Translations under genes and position numbers: made by a program
Shown here: positions 1 to 8,348 of the stretch, in pieces
Layout of the letters: each line of letters begins with the position of its first letter
Position numbering within the stretch: the first letter of the stretch is position 1
Assembly (NCBI GenBank): GCA_964584255.1
Contig: CAZOZM010000001.1
Span: 62,001-126,000 of the forward strand
Direction: 5' to 3'
DNA: 64,000 nucleotides
DNA from: UBA3775 sp964584255
GTDB taxonomy: Bacteria > Bacillota > Clostridia > Lachnospirales > Lachnospiraceae
Notes under the pieces: generated by a model
The model's input: only the letters and a program-made list of their open reading frames with translations
The model's database searches: none
What the model was told of the DNA's origin: nothing

Positions 1-612
1 TGGCTTTGGAAACAGATAGACATAGATTACCTGGGGGAGCATGGGTATGAACTTCCGCCAAATCTTCAGCGGGAGATAGAGGGAATGAGTTTTTCAGAGA
101 CAGCGGTATATTTTAAAGAGCGTTTCAATATCCCGGAATCTCTTGACGAAATTAAGGATACATGGAATGGCATGGCAAAAGAACTTTACAGGACAAAGGT
201 AGGTTTAAAAAAGGGGGCAAGGGAATTTGTTTCATATTTAAAGTCTAAAGGAATTAAAACAGGAATTGCAACCAGTAATTCAAGGGAATTGCTTGAAACT
301 GTTTTAGAAGCTCTGGATGCCGGACAGCTTTTTGACAGCAAGCACGTTTCCTGTGAAGTTTCTAAAGGAAAACCCGCTCCGGACATATATCTACTGGTTG
401 CAAATGAACTGGATGTGAAGCCTGAAAAATGTCTGGTTTTTGAAGATATTTCTCAGGGTGTCAGAGCCGGTAAAAATGCCGGAATGAAGGTGTGCGGTGT
501 GAAAGATGAATATGCCATACAACGCAATGATGATGTGAGAGAAATCGCCGATTATTACATAGAGGATTTCTTTGATATTGAAGAATTTACAAACGGAACA
601 GGTGAATTATGA
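1..612 (+). CDS. HAD-superfamily hydrolase, beta-phosphoglucomutase-like (5' end outside window)
   Basis: The reading frame is open from base 1, so the start and the catalytic DxD motif lie upstream of the window. What remains shows the cap region and the rest of the HAD core: motif II GIATSNS, the motif III lysine in KGKPAPD, and motif IV FEDISQGVRAGKNAGM. This pattern is typical of small-molecule phosphatases and phosphoglucomutases of the beta-PGM type; the substrate cannot be told. The stop overlaps the ATG of the next gene (ATGA), which suggests translational coupling. The family call is firm and the substrate is unknown. Confidence 0.85.
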   Translation, partial: WLWKQIDIDYLGEHGYELPPNLQREIEGMSFSETAVYFKERFNIPESLDEIKDTWNGMAKELYRTKVGLKKGAREFVSYLKSKGIKTGIATSNSRELLETVLEALDAGQLFDSKHVSCEVSKGKPAPDIYLLVANELDVKPEKCLVFEDISQGVRAGKNAGMKVCGVKDEYAIQRNDDVREIADYYIEDFFDIEEFTNGTGEL

Positions 613-1166
613 AAAAAATAAGCAAAGGTGAACACGGATATCTCAGTTATGTAAAAAAAAGAGATTTGAGATACATTCTTATTACAATCGTTTTTGCAGT
701 CTTGGTTTTTGTTGCCGGAATACTTAAATGGAAAACAAAATCCAATATTGCTACGGTTATTGCAGTTATGTCTTTTTTGCCGGCATGTAAGCGAATAGTT
801 AATCTGATTGTTCTTATGCCTTTTAAACCAATGAGTGAAGAACTTTATAAAAAGATTTCCGAACATGTTCCTGAAAATGCGGTTGCTTTTACGGATACCG
901 TTTTCTCAAGCGAGCAGCGTATGTATAAGTTTGAGCATGCTGTATTGACAAATGTCGGAATGTATGCCTATTCGGAAATGGGACAGGTTAAAAACTATGA
1001 TTGCGATACCTATTTAAATGACGGATTTGAACGGAGAGGCATTTCCTGCAGGGTAAAGATATATTCAAAATCGGATGATTATATTAATCTCATTAAGAGA
1101 ATTAACTCAGATGAAGAATTTAAAAATGACGATGCAAAAGCATTTTTTAAGTCTTTGATTGTTTAG
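609..1166 (+). CDS. Conserved hypothetical membrane protein, two TM segments
   Basis: This 185-residue protein has a basic N-terminus, two hydrophobic segments at about residues 22-40 and 46-70 that probably form a membrane hairpin, and a soluble C-terminal domain of about 110 residues. I recognise no catalytic motif. The start ATG overlaps the stop of the HAD gene, and the stop lies just upstream of the ribosome binding site of the pseudouridine synthase, so it sits inside a tight operon. Function is unknown; the genes on both sides are cytoplasmic enzymes and give no clear hint. Confidence 0.7.
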   Translation: MKKISKGEHGYLSYVKKRDLRYILITIVFAVLVFVAGILKWKTKSNIATVIAVMSFLPACKRIVNLIVLMPFKPMSEELYKKISEHVPENAVAFTDTVFSSEQRMYKFEHAVLTNVGMYAYSEMGQVKNYDCDTYLNDGFERRGISCRVKIYSKSDDYINLIKRINSDEEFKNDDAKAFFKSLIV

Positions 1167-1176
1167 GAGCCGTAAC

Positions 1177-2199
1177 ATGAAATGTTTTACAGTTGATTCC
1201 TCAAATGAAGGACAGAGACTGAATAAATACTGTGCAAGAATATTGAAGGATGCACCTCAGTCCTTTATTTACAGAATGTTAAGAAAGAAAAACATAACTC
1301 TTAATGGCAGGAAAGCAGCCGGAAATGAAATTCTATCCAAAGGAGATGAAATTAAGTTTTTTCTGGCTGATGAAACTTTTGCCAAATTTTCTACGGATGA
1401 AGCAAATGATAACATTATCGGGAAGACAGGTAAGAATAACGACGGCGGTAATGCGGGAATAAAACCGTTATCAGCGGATGAAATAATCTATGAAAATGAT
1501 GATCTGCTGCTTGTTTTTAAAAAAGCAGGGGAATTATCTCAAAAGGCAGAGCAGGATGATGTTTCAATTAATGAGCGTATTATCGCATACTGCAGTGGCA
1601 AATGCCGCGACGGATTATTTAAACCGGGAGTTGCAAACCGTTTGGACAGGAATACGGCAGGAATAATTACTGCGGGAAAAACGTTAAAGGGAAGCCGTTT
1701 TCTGACAGAGCTTTTTAAAGAGAGAAAAATAAGTAAATACTATCTTGCAATAGTTAATGGTATCTTTACGGATGAAGTTGACATGAAGCTTTATCTTGTG
1801 AAGGACAGGAGCAGCAACACGGTAAGTCTTAACAGGGAACCATCTGAGGGTGCTGAGGAAATTCACAATATTTTCTATCCGATATCAACAGGCAGGAACT
1901 GTTCTCTGATAAGAATAAAGCTTGAGACAGGTAAGACACATCAGATAAGAGCACATCTGGCATATCTGGGATTCCCGATTGTCGGTGACAAAAAGTATCA
2001 TACAGATGCAAAGGATCTGATTTCCGACAAATATCATCTCAAATATCAGCAGCTTTTGGCATATGAACTTGCTTTTCCGGTACTTGAGGGCGATTTTTCC
2101 GACCTCTCAGGGAAGAAATTTCACTCATCAATTCCGGATAAAATGAAACGAATAATTGAAGGAGAAAGATTATGGCTTCCTGGAAATCAAGAGGATTAA
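1177..2199 (+). CDS. RluA-family 23S rRNA pseudouridine synthase (RluC-like)
   Basis: The 340-residue protein has an N-terminal S4-like RNA-binding domain (about residues 1-65), a low-complexity linker rich in Asn, Asp and Gly (about 75-105), and a RluA-type synthase domain. The catalytic Asp is in the motif ANRLDRNTAG. The C-terminal motif LETGKTHQIRAHLAYLG is also typical. I chose ATG 1177 because AGGAG lies 7 bases upstream; an upstream TTG at 1159 is in frame but has no such site. It probably modifies uridines in 23S rRNA; the exact positions cannot be read. Its 3' end overlaps recU. Confidence 0.85.
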   Translation: MKCFTVDSSNEGQRLNKYCARILKDAPQSFIYRMLRKKNITLNGRKAAGNEILSKGDEIKFFLADETFAKFSTDEANDNIIGKTGKNNDGGNAGIKPLSADEIIYENDDLLLVFKKAGELSQKAEQDDVSINERIIAYCSGKCRDGLFKPGVANRLDRNTAGIITAGKTLKGSRFLTELFKERKISKYYLAIVNGIFTDEVDMKLYLVKDRSSNTVSLNREPSEGAEEIHNIFYPISTGRNCSLIRIKLETGKTHQIRAHLAYLGFPIVGDKKYHTDAKDLISDKYHLKYQQLLAYELAFPVLEGDFSDLSGKKFHSSIPDKMKRIIEGERLWLPGNQED

Positions 2200-2711
2200 G
2201 AGGGTCTTTTCTCGAAGAAATTATTAATGCAACAAATGAGCATTATAAGGATAAGGGAATTGCATTGATTCAAAAAATACCGACACCGATTACGCCTATT
2301 GAGATAGAAAAAGATACCAGGCATATAACTCTTGCATATTTTGACCATAAAAGCACGGTAGATTATATAGGTGCGGCACAGGGGTATCCGATTTGTTTTG
2401 ACTGTAAGGAATGTGCGGTAGATACGTTCTCGCTGCAAAATGTACACGAACATCAGTTGGAATTTATGAAACAGTTCAGAAGTCAGGGAGGCATTGCCTT
2501 TTTACTGATATATTATACTTCCAAGGGGCAGGTTTATTATATGAGTGTTGATGAACTTGAGGTTTTTTATGACAGGATGACATCCGGTGGGCGGAAAAGC
2601 ATAAGATTTGACGAGCTACGTGATGAATGTCTTTATAATGTCGGGCAATCGGCCATTATAAATTATCTTGAGTTTGTTAATGATGAGCTCGACAGAAAAG
2701 AAGGTCAGTAA
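2172..2711 (+). CDS. recU: Holliday junction resolvase RecU
   Basis: The 179-residue protein matches RecU over its full length: an N-terminal SRGLRGSFLEEIIN segment, the nuclease core STVDYIGAAQGYPICFDCKE, and the later QGGIAFLLI. Set against B. subtilis RecU, the metal/catalytic positions are D64, D77 (Glu in B. subtilis) and K79, so the site appears intact with a conservative Glu-to-Asp change. RecU resolves four-way junctions during recombination and chromosome segregation. It is often next to the class A PBP gene ponA in Bacillota; here it overlaps the pseudouridine synthase instead. The start ATG 2172 has GGAG upstream. Confidence 0.9.
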   Translation: MASWKSRGLRGSFLEEIINATNEHYKDKGIALIQKIPTPITPIEIEKDTRHITLAYFDHKSTVDYIGAAQGYPICFDCKECAVDTFSLQNVHEHQLEFMKQFRSQGGIAFLLIYYTSKGQVYYMSVDELEVFYDRMTSGGRKSIRFDELRDECLYNVGQSAIINYLEFVNDELDRKEGQ

Positions 2712-2768
2712 CGGAGCACCGGGGGATACATCTGATTTGAAAATATACAGTGTTGAATGTATGTTTAT

Positions 2769-2797
2769 TTGACATTATTATATTTTTGATTTATATT
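2769..2797 (+). promoter_or_regulatory. Sigma-A-type promoter of the his operon
   Basis: TTGACA at 2769-2774, a 17-base spacer and TATATT at 2792-2797. This near-consensus promoter sits between recU and hisZ, about 100 bases before the chosen hisZ start. Confidence 0.75.
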
Positions 2798-2895
2798 AGC
2801 ATAGTTAGGGTGATAAAGGTGATGCTTTATGCATGATTTTATATTCATCTGATGAATATTTATTCAACATGAAAGACAAACCGGAGGAGAATACC

Positions 2896-4125
2896 ATGAT
2901 TAATTTACTTCATATACCTGAAGGTGTTCGTGATATTTACGGAACAGAAAGCAAGAATAAATCGAGACTTGAGAATTCAATTCTTGACTGTATGCATAGA
3001 TTTGGTTATTCAGATGTTGAAACACCGACATTTGAGTATTTTGACATATTTAATAAAGAGAGAGGTACGGTTCCTTCAAAAGACATGTACAAGTTCTTTG
3101 ATAAGGAAGGAAATACCCTCGTTTTAAGACCGGATACTACACCTGCCATTGCAAGAACGGCTGCAAAGTATTACAAAGACTGCGTACTTCCCGTAAGACT
3201 CGGCTACAGGGCAAAACAGTTTATTAATCACAGTGGTCTTCAGGGAAAATTAAAGCAGACAACTCAGCTTGGAGCGGAATTGTACAATGATAATTCCGTT
3301 TATGCTGATTTTGAATTGATAAGCCTGACAATAGAGTCCCTTTTGGCATGTGGAGTTAGGGAATTTCAGCTTGAAATCGGTGACTCGGATTTTTATAAAG
3401 GACTCGTGGATGAAGCAGGCATTGACGAAGAAAAAGAAGAAATCCTTAAGGAGATCCTTGAGCAGAAAAACATATTTGCTCTCGAGGATTTTGTCGGCGG
3501 ACTTGAAATATCAGGAGATTTAAGAGAAGTAATGCTTAGCCTTGCAGAGCTTTACGGTCAGTCTGACATTTTAGAAGAAATATATGAGAAAAAGCTTAAT
3601 GCAACAAGTAAGAGTGCATTAAAGAGACTTATTGAACTGTATAAGCTTATAGAAAGATATGACTTTAGTGATTATGTATCGTTTGATTTAAGCATGCTCA
3701 GCAAGCATTCCTATTATACAGGTGTCTTTTTCAGGGCAATAACATATGGTTCCGGTGAACCGGTTGCATATGGCGGACGATATAATAAGCTCGTACGCCA
3801 GTTCGGATATGATGTTCCTGCGATAGGAATGTCAATAACCGTTGATTATCTGCTTATGGGACTTGAAAGAGAGAAGCTTATTGCGGATCCAGATAAAGAC
3901 TGTACGGTAATTCTTTTCGATGATAAAAATGCATGCAAAGCAATTGATATGGCACAGACACTCAGAAATGAAGGCAAAATTGTGAGATTGTGTCATGATA
4001 ATGACGGTAAACTTAAGGAAAAGATTTCAGAACATAATACTGCCTGTGAAAATGAAGATTTTAATCGTTTTACCGAAGAAATTGAATTTGCTGACGTAAG
4101 CGACATAATCGTTTTGGAGGATTAG
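2896..4125 (+). CDS. hisZ: ATP phosphoribosyltransferase regulatory subunit HisZ
   Basis: HisZ is a paralogue of histidyl-tRNA synthetase without tRNA-charging activity. It is needed by the short form of HisG and carries histidine feedback. The 409-residue protein starts with the family-typical HIPEGVRDIYG and shows the class II synthetase-like motif LRPDTTPAIARTAAK and the C-terminal AYGGRYNKLVRQFG. ATG 2896 is preferred over an in-frame ATG at 2833 because CGGAGGAG lies just before it and homology begins there. It is directly followed by a short hisG, as expected for the hetero-octameric HisZG enzyme. Confidence 0.9.
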   Translation: MINLLHIPEGVRDIYGTESKNKSRLENSILDCMHRFGYSDVETPTFEYFDIFNKERGTVPSKDMYKFFDKEGNTLVLRPDTTPAIARTAAKYYKDCVLPVRLGYRAKQFINHSGLQGKLKQTTQLGAELYNDNSVYADFELISLTIESLLACGVREFQLEIGDSDFYKGLVDEAGIDEEKEEILKEILEQKNIFALEDFVGGLEISGDLREVMLSLAELYGQSDILEEIYEKKLNATSKSALKRLIELYKLIERYDFSDYVSFDLSMLSKHSYYTGVFFRAITYGSGEPVAYGGRYNKLVRQFGYDVPAIGMSITVDYLLMGLEREKLIADPDKDCTVILFDDKNACKAIDMAQTLRNEGKIVRLCHDNDGKLKEKISEHNTACENEDFNRFTEEIEFADVSDIIVLED

Positions 4126-4131
4126 AAGCAT

Positions 4132-4779
4132 ATGAAATATCTTACCATCGCTCTGGCCAAGGGCAGAGTTGCAAAAAAAACAATGGATCTTCTCGGAAAG
4201 ATAGGAATCACCTGTGAGGAGGTTAATGATAAAGATACCAGAAAGCTTATCTTTACAAATGAGGAACAGCATCTCAAGTTTTTCCTTGCAAAGGCTGATG
4301 ATGTTCCTACATATGTTGAGTACGGTGCTGCCGATATAGGAATTGTAGGTAAGGATACACTGCTTGAAAATGGCAGAAAGCTGTATGAAGTAATCGACCT
4401 GAACATGGCAAAGTGCAGAATGTGTGTTGCAGGTCCGGCAAGTGCCAGAGAGTTATTGGATTCAGGAAAAATAATTCGTGTGGCATCAAAATATCCAAAC
4501 ATCGCAAGAGAGTATTTTCATAATACTCGACATCAGACGGCTGAGATTATAAAACTCCACGGAAGTGTTGAACTTGCACCTATTGTGGGTTTAAGTGACG
4601 TGATTGTGGACATTGTGGAAACAGGGTCAACACTGAAAGAAAACGGACTTGAGGTTATCGAAGAGATTTGCCCATGTACGGCCAGAATGGTTGTAAACCA
4701 GGTTTCAATGAAGATGGAGCAGGAAAGAATAAGAGGAATTATAAACAGTCTTAAAGAGATACTCGCAACTCAGCAATAA
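4132..4779 (+). CDS. hisG: ATP phosphoribosyltransferase, short-form catalytic subunit HisG
   Basis: It catalyses the first step of histidine synthesis, ATP + PRPP to phosphoribosyl-ATP. At 215 residues it is the short form, lacking the C-terminal regulatory domain, which fits the HisZ encoded 6 bases upstream. Visible motifs are LTIALAKGRVAKKTM at the N-terminus, GAADIGIVGKD, and the PRPP loop DIVETGSTLKENGL. GGAGG lies upstream of the ATG. It is the second gene of the operon. Confidence 0.93.
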   Translation: MKYLTIALAKGRVAKKTMDLLGKIGITCEEVNDKDTRKLIFTNEEQHLKFFLAKADDVPTYVEYGAADIGIVGKDTLLENGRKLYEVIDLNMAKCRMCVAGPASARELLDSGKIIRVASKYPNIAREYFHNTRHQTAEIIKLHGSVELAPIVGLSDVIVDIVETGSTLKENGLEVIEEICPCTARMVVNQVSMKMEQERIRGIINSLKEILATQQ

Positions 4780-4809
4780 ATATGAGATGGAGTTTCTGAA
4801 GGAGGTCTT

Positions 4810-6108
4810 ATGAGAAAAGTAAAACTTACGGCAGATTCAAAGAAAGAATTATTGGAACTGCTTTTAAAGAGAAATCCAAATCAGTTTTCGGAATATGAAG
4901 CAAAGGTTGCGGAGATTTTGGATGATGTTAAGGAAAATGGAGATGCAGCAGTATTTAAATATACAGCAATGTTTGACAAGTTTGAACTTAACAGTGAAAA
5001 TATCCGCGTGACGGAAGAAGAAATAAAAGAGGCTTATGAGAAAGTTGACCCTGAGGTGGTAAATGTTATCAGAAAGTCAGCTGAAAATATAAGGGTATTT
5101 CATGAGAAACAGAAGAGAAATTCATGGTTTGATTATTCTGACGGCATTATAGTCGGTCAGAGAGTGATTCCACTGTCATCATGCGGTATTTACGTTCCGG
5201 GTGGAAAAGCAGCATATCCAAGTTCTGTTTTAATGAATGCGATTCCTGCGAAGGTTGCCGGAGTTAAAAGACTTGTAATGACAACTCCTGCGGGTAAGGA
5301 TGGGAAAATCAGTCCCAATACACTTGTAGCCGCAAATGAAGCAGGAGTGACTGAAATAATTAAAGTTGGCGGAGCACAGGCAATCGGTGCGCTTGCCTTT
5401 GGTACGGAATCGGTTCCTAAGGTAGATAAAATTGTCGGACCCGGAAATATCTATGTTGCACTTGCCAAAAAGAGAGTTTATGGAAATGTCAGCATTGATT
5501 CGATTGCCGGCCCGAGTGAGATTCTTGTTCTTGCCGATGAAACGGCAAACCCACGTTATGTTGCTGCGGATTTATTGTCTCAGGCCGAACATGACGAACT
5601 TGCAAGTGCAATTCTCATAACAACATCAAGTGAATTGGCGGATAAGGTTTCCAATGAAGTGGATGAATTCCTTAAGAAACTCAGTAGAAAAGAAATAATC
5701 GAAAAGTCTCTTGATAAATTCGGTTATATTTTCATAGCAGAAAACAAGGATGATGCGATTGAAGCGGTGAATGATATTGCTTCTGAGCACCTTGAAATAG
5801 TAACAGCAGATCCGTTTGCCGATATGACAAGAGTTGTAAATGCCGGAGCAGTTTTTCTCGGACAGTATTCAAGTGAACCTTTGGGTGATTATTTTGCTGG
5901 ACCGAATCACGTACTTCCGACAAATGGTACATCAAAGTTCTTTTCGCCGCTTAATCTTGATGACTTTGTTAAAAAATCAAGTATTATTTCATATACAAAA
6001 GATGCGTTGGAACCTGTACATAAAGATATTATCAGATTTGCCGAGGCGGAGGGACTTACGGCTCATGCCAATTCGATAGCCGTAAGATTTGAAGAGAATA
6101 ATCAATAA
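4810..6108 (+). CDS. hisD: Histidinol dehydrogenase HisD
   Basis: It oxidises L-histidinol to histidine with two NAD+ and bound zinc, the last two steps of the pathway. The 432-residue protein is of normal length. It shows VPGGKAAYPSSVLMNAIPAK, the family signature around VGPGNIYVALAKK, the zinc-ligand stretch LLSQAEHDELA, and IASEHLEI with the conserved catalytic Glu-His pair. It follows hisG by 30 bases with an AGGAGG site and is co-transcribed. Confidence 0.95.
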   Translation: MRKVKLTADSKKELLELLLKRNPNQFSEYEAKVAEILDDVKENGDAAVFKYTAMFDKFELNSENIRVTEEEIKEAYEKVDPEVVNVIRKSAENIRVFHEKQKRNSWFDYSDGIIVGQRVIPLSSCGIYVPGGKAAYPSSVLMNAIPAKVAGVKRLVMTTPAGKDGKISPNTLVAANEAGVTEIIKVGGAQAIGALAFGTESVPKVDKIVGPGNIYVALAKKRVYGNVSIDSIAGPSEILVLADETANPRYVAADLLSQAEHDELASAILITTSSELADKVSNEVDEFLKKLSRKEIIEKSLDKFGYIFIAENKDDAIEAVNDIASEHLEIVTADPFADMTRVVNAGAVFLGQYSSEPLGDYFAGPNHVLPTNGTSKFFSPLNLDDFVKKSSIISYTKDALEPVHKDIIRFAEAEGLTAHANSIAVRFEENNQ

Positions 6109-6137
6109 AATCAGGAAAACTGATGGTTAGGAGCAAT

Positions 6138-7421
6138 ATGAAAGAATATAAGAATATCATCGCGTATATAAATGCCGAAACAGAGTATCCTAATGTTGTG
6201 CTTGAACAGGCTGTATTATACGAGCAGATGGGAGCTGACGGACTTTATATCTATAATTATGATGACAGCAGGGAAGCACAGGCAGAGTTCCTTATTACTT
6301 TGAGACTTATTCTCAAAAGAGTTGACATACCTGTTTATGCCGGTGTGGTTGTTCATAAATTCGAAGATGTAAAAAAAGCACTTTACACAGGAGCTTCTTA
6401 TTGTGTAATACAGTATTCGGAAGACTTGAATATGGATGCGGTAAAAGCCTCCATCGACAGGTTTGGAAAAGACAGCATCTGTATGATATATAACGGAGCT
6501 GCGGGAAGTTCGGATTTTGATAATCTTGAAGGTGATACAATTGACGGATTAAAAAATCTTGGAATTGCAAAGCTGTTTCTTAAACATGTTGAAATAACAT
6601 CAAGAACTGAAAAACTTATTAATTCATCGGTGCTTCCGGTAATTGTCCGTGACAGCTTGGTAAGAAACAGCATAGAAAATCTTTTAGACATAGAAAACGT
6701 AAGTGGCGTTGCCACTAATTTCTATCGGGGAAAAGACATTCTTGCCGTGAAAAATACGTTAAAAGAGAACGGATACGAAGTAAGATGTCTTGAGAGTTCA
6801 ATACCTTTCAGCAAATTTAAACTTAATTCAGATGGTCTTATACCGGTAGTTGTTCAGGACTATAAAACCAAAGAAGTTCTTATGGTTGCATATATGGATG
6901 AGCCTGCATACAATGAGACCATAAAGACTGGAAGGATGACATATTACTCCAGAAGCCGTAAAGAAAAGTGGATAAAGGGTGAAACAAGCGGTCATTATCA
7001 GTTTGTGAAGAAACTTTCCATAGACTGTGATAAAGATACGATTCTTGCTGAGGTTCATCAGCTTGGAGCCGCATGTCATACCGGAAATTATTCCTGCTTC
7101 TTTACAGAATTGGCAAAGAAGGAGTATAATGATTTAAATCCTCTTTCCATTCTTACGGAAGATTACAATATCATCATGGATCGAAAGGTTAATCCAAAGC
7201 CCGGCTCATACACAAATTATCTGTTTACGGAAGGTATTGATAAGATTCTGAAAAAATGTGGTGAAGAGGCAACAGAGATAACTATTGCAGCAAAGAATCC
7301 TGATGCAGAGGAATTAAAATATGAGATAGCGGATTATCTGTATCATCTCATGGTTCTTATGGCAGAGTGTGATCTTGATTGGAATGATATCGTTAAGGAA
7401 CTTGCTAACAGACGCAAATAA
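6138..7421 (+). CDS. hisIE: HisIE (PR-AMP cyclohydrolase / PR-ATP pyrophosphatase) with an N-terminal degenerate HisA/HisF-like barrel
   Basis: It carries steps 2 and 3 of histidine synthesis. From about residue 225 it is a normal HisI-HisE fusion: YYSRSRKEKWIKGETSGH, the Mg-binding DCDKD and Zn-binding GAACHTG of HisI, then the HisE motif KKCGEEATEITIAAKN and DYLYHLMVLM. The first ~215 residues resemble the HisA/HisF (beta-alpha)8 fold (EQMGADGLYIYN, FGKDSICMIYN), but the catalytic Asp positions and glycine-rich phosphate loops are not recognisable, so this part is probably non-catalytic. Start ATG 6138 follows AGGAG by 4 bases; ATG 6123 is a possible alternative. It is the last gene of the his cluster; hisA, B, C, F and H are not in this window. 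Confidence 0.88.
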   Translation: MKEYKNIIAYINAETEYPNVVLEQAVLYEQMGADGLYIYNYDDSREAQAEFLITLRLILKRVDIPVYAGVVVHKFEDVKKALYTGASYCVIQYSEDLNMDAVKASIDRFGKDSICMIYNGAAGSSDFDNLEGDTIDGLKNLGIAKLFLKHVEITSRTEKLINSSVLPVIVRDSLVRNSIENLLDIENVSGVATNFYRGKDILAVKNTLKENGYEVRCLESSIPFSKFKLNSDGLIPVVVQDYKTKEVLMVAYMDEPAYNETIKTGRMTYYSRSRKEKWIKGETSGHYQFVKKLSIDCDKDTILAEVHQLGAACHTGNYSCFFTELAKKEYNDLNPLSILTEDYNIIMDRKVNPKPGSYTNYLFTEGIDKILKKCGEEATEITIAAKNPDAEELKYEIADYLYHLMVLMAECDLDWNDIVKELANRRK

Positions 7422-7496
7422 TTAATGCTTATGCCTGTATCTGTAAGGCTGTCTGCACGGTATTTATGTAAGTCTTGATTTTATGGAGGTGATACC

Positions 7497-7619
7497 ATGG
7501 ATTTCCTGATAGAATTGGTAAAAACATCAGCAAACTTTATTTTACTTGTTGCTGTTGCCGGATTGGGAATCTTTCTTGGCAAAAAAGCGAGAGACCGGAA
7601 AGATAAGAGTAGTAACTAA
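7497..7619 (+). CDS. Small membrane protein, 40 residues
   Basis: A 40-residue frame (MDFLIELVKTSANF...) starts at ATG 7497, with a perfect GGAGGTGAT ribosome binding site 4 bases upstream. It contains one hydrophobic segment (about residues 13-28) followed by a strongly charged tail KKARDRKDKSSN, so it reads as a single-pass membrane protein with a cytoplasmic basic tail. It lies between hisIE and the rimP operon. I do not recognise the family. The strong start site and membrane-protein composition are the only support. Confidence 0.55.
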   Translation: MDFLIELVKTSANFILLVAVAGLGIFLGKKARDRKDKSSN

Positions 7620-7701
7620 GTTTTTAGGTAATTTTTTACTTTACTACTTGATTTTGGGTGGAATAAGTGGTATAACAGAATAAGATACTAGTGTTTTTGA
7701 G

Positions 7702-7728
7702 AAAGTGGACAAGAAATTGTCCACTTTT
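7702..7728 (+). terminator. Hairpin with GAAA loop, probable terminator or attenuator before rimP
   Basis: A perfect 11-base-pair stem, AAAGTGGACAA (7702-7712) with TTGTCCACTTT (7717-7727), closes a GAAA tetraloop and is followed by a T-rich stretch TTTTATTTG. It could end his-operon read-through or attenuate transcription into rimP-nusA. Confidence 0.6.
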
Positions 7729-7820
7729 ATTTGTTAATGGGAGCTTTTATTTACAAAAAGATAAACCATTATCACATGAGCCGAAAACATGTCGGGAGAT
7801 TTTTAAGACCAAAGAGAGAT

Positions 7821-7842
7821 GTTCCGTAAAGTGGAACTTTTT
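7821..7842 (+). promoter_or_regulatory. Weak hairpin plus T-run just upstream of rimP
   Basis: GTTCC (7821-7825) can pair with GGAAC (7833-7837), followed directly by TTTTTCTT. The stem is only 5 pairs, so this is a weak candidate attenuator about 20 bases before the rimP start. Confidence 0.3.
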
Positions 7843-7862
7843 CTTGAAAAGAGGTGGAATAA

Positions 7863-8330
7863 ATGTCAAAAAAGGAAGAATACGAACTGAAAACAGAGGC
7901 ATTGGTAATGCCTTTGTTAGAGGAAAATGACTTTACTCTGTATGATGTGGAGTATGTAAAAGAGGCCGGAACTTACTACCTGAGAATATATATTGATAAA
8001 GAACAGGGAATTACAATCGATGATTGTGAAATAATCAGCCGTGCCTTTAACGAAATTCTTGACAGGGAAGATTATATTCCGGATGCATATATTATGGAGG
8101 TAAGCTCGCCAGGCTTGGGAAGACAGCTTAAGAAGGACCGCCATTTTGAAAACAGCATCGGAGAAGAAGTCGAAGCAAAACTTTTTAAGCCGTTCAATGG
8201 ATCAAAATCATATACAGGAATTCTTGATTCATTTGATAAGGATACATTTACATTAGAAACTGCTGAGGGAGAAATGATTACTCTTGAAAGAAGTAATGTT
8301 TCATACGTCAGATTAACATTTGATTTTTAA
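7863..8330 (+). CDS. rimP: Ribosome maturation factor RimP
   Basis: RimP binds the 30S subunit and helps its assembly. The 155-residue protein has the family's N-terminal segment (LVMPLLEENDFTLYDVEYVKE), the mid-motif ISRAFNEILDRED, the hallmark YIMEVSSPGLGRQL, and the C-terminal SH3-like barrel ending SNVSYVRLTFDF. The start ATG has GAGGTGG upstream. It heads the conserved rimP-nusA-infB operon and is followed 18 bases later by nusA. Confidence 0.93.
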   Translation: MSKKEEYELKTEALVMPLLEENDFTLYDVEYVKEAGTYYLRIYIDKEQGITIDDCEIISRAFNEILDREDYIPDAYIMEVSSPGLGRQLKKDRHFENSIGEEVEAKLFKPFNGSKSYTGILDSFDKDTFTLETAEGEMITLERSNVSYVRLTFDF

Positions 8331-8348
8331 CAGGAGGAAAAAGGAAAA

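Noticed and set aside
2833..2895. N-terminal extension of HisZ from ATG 2833
   Set aside because: It has no ribosome binding site, while CGGAGGAG and family similarity both begin at ATG 2896.
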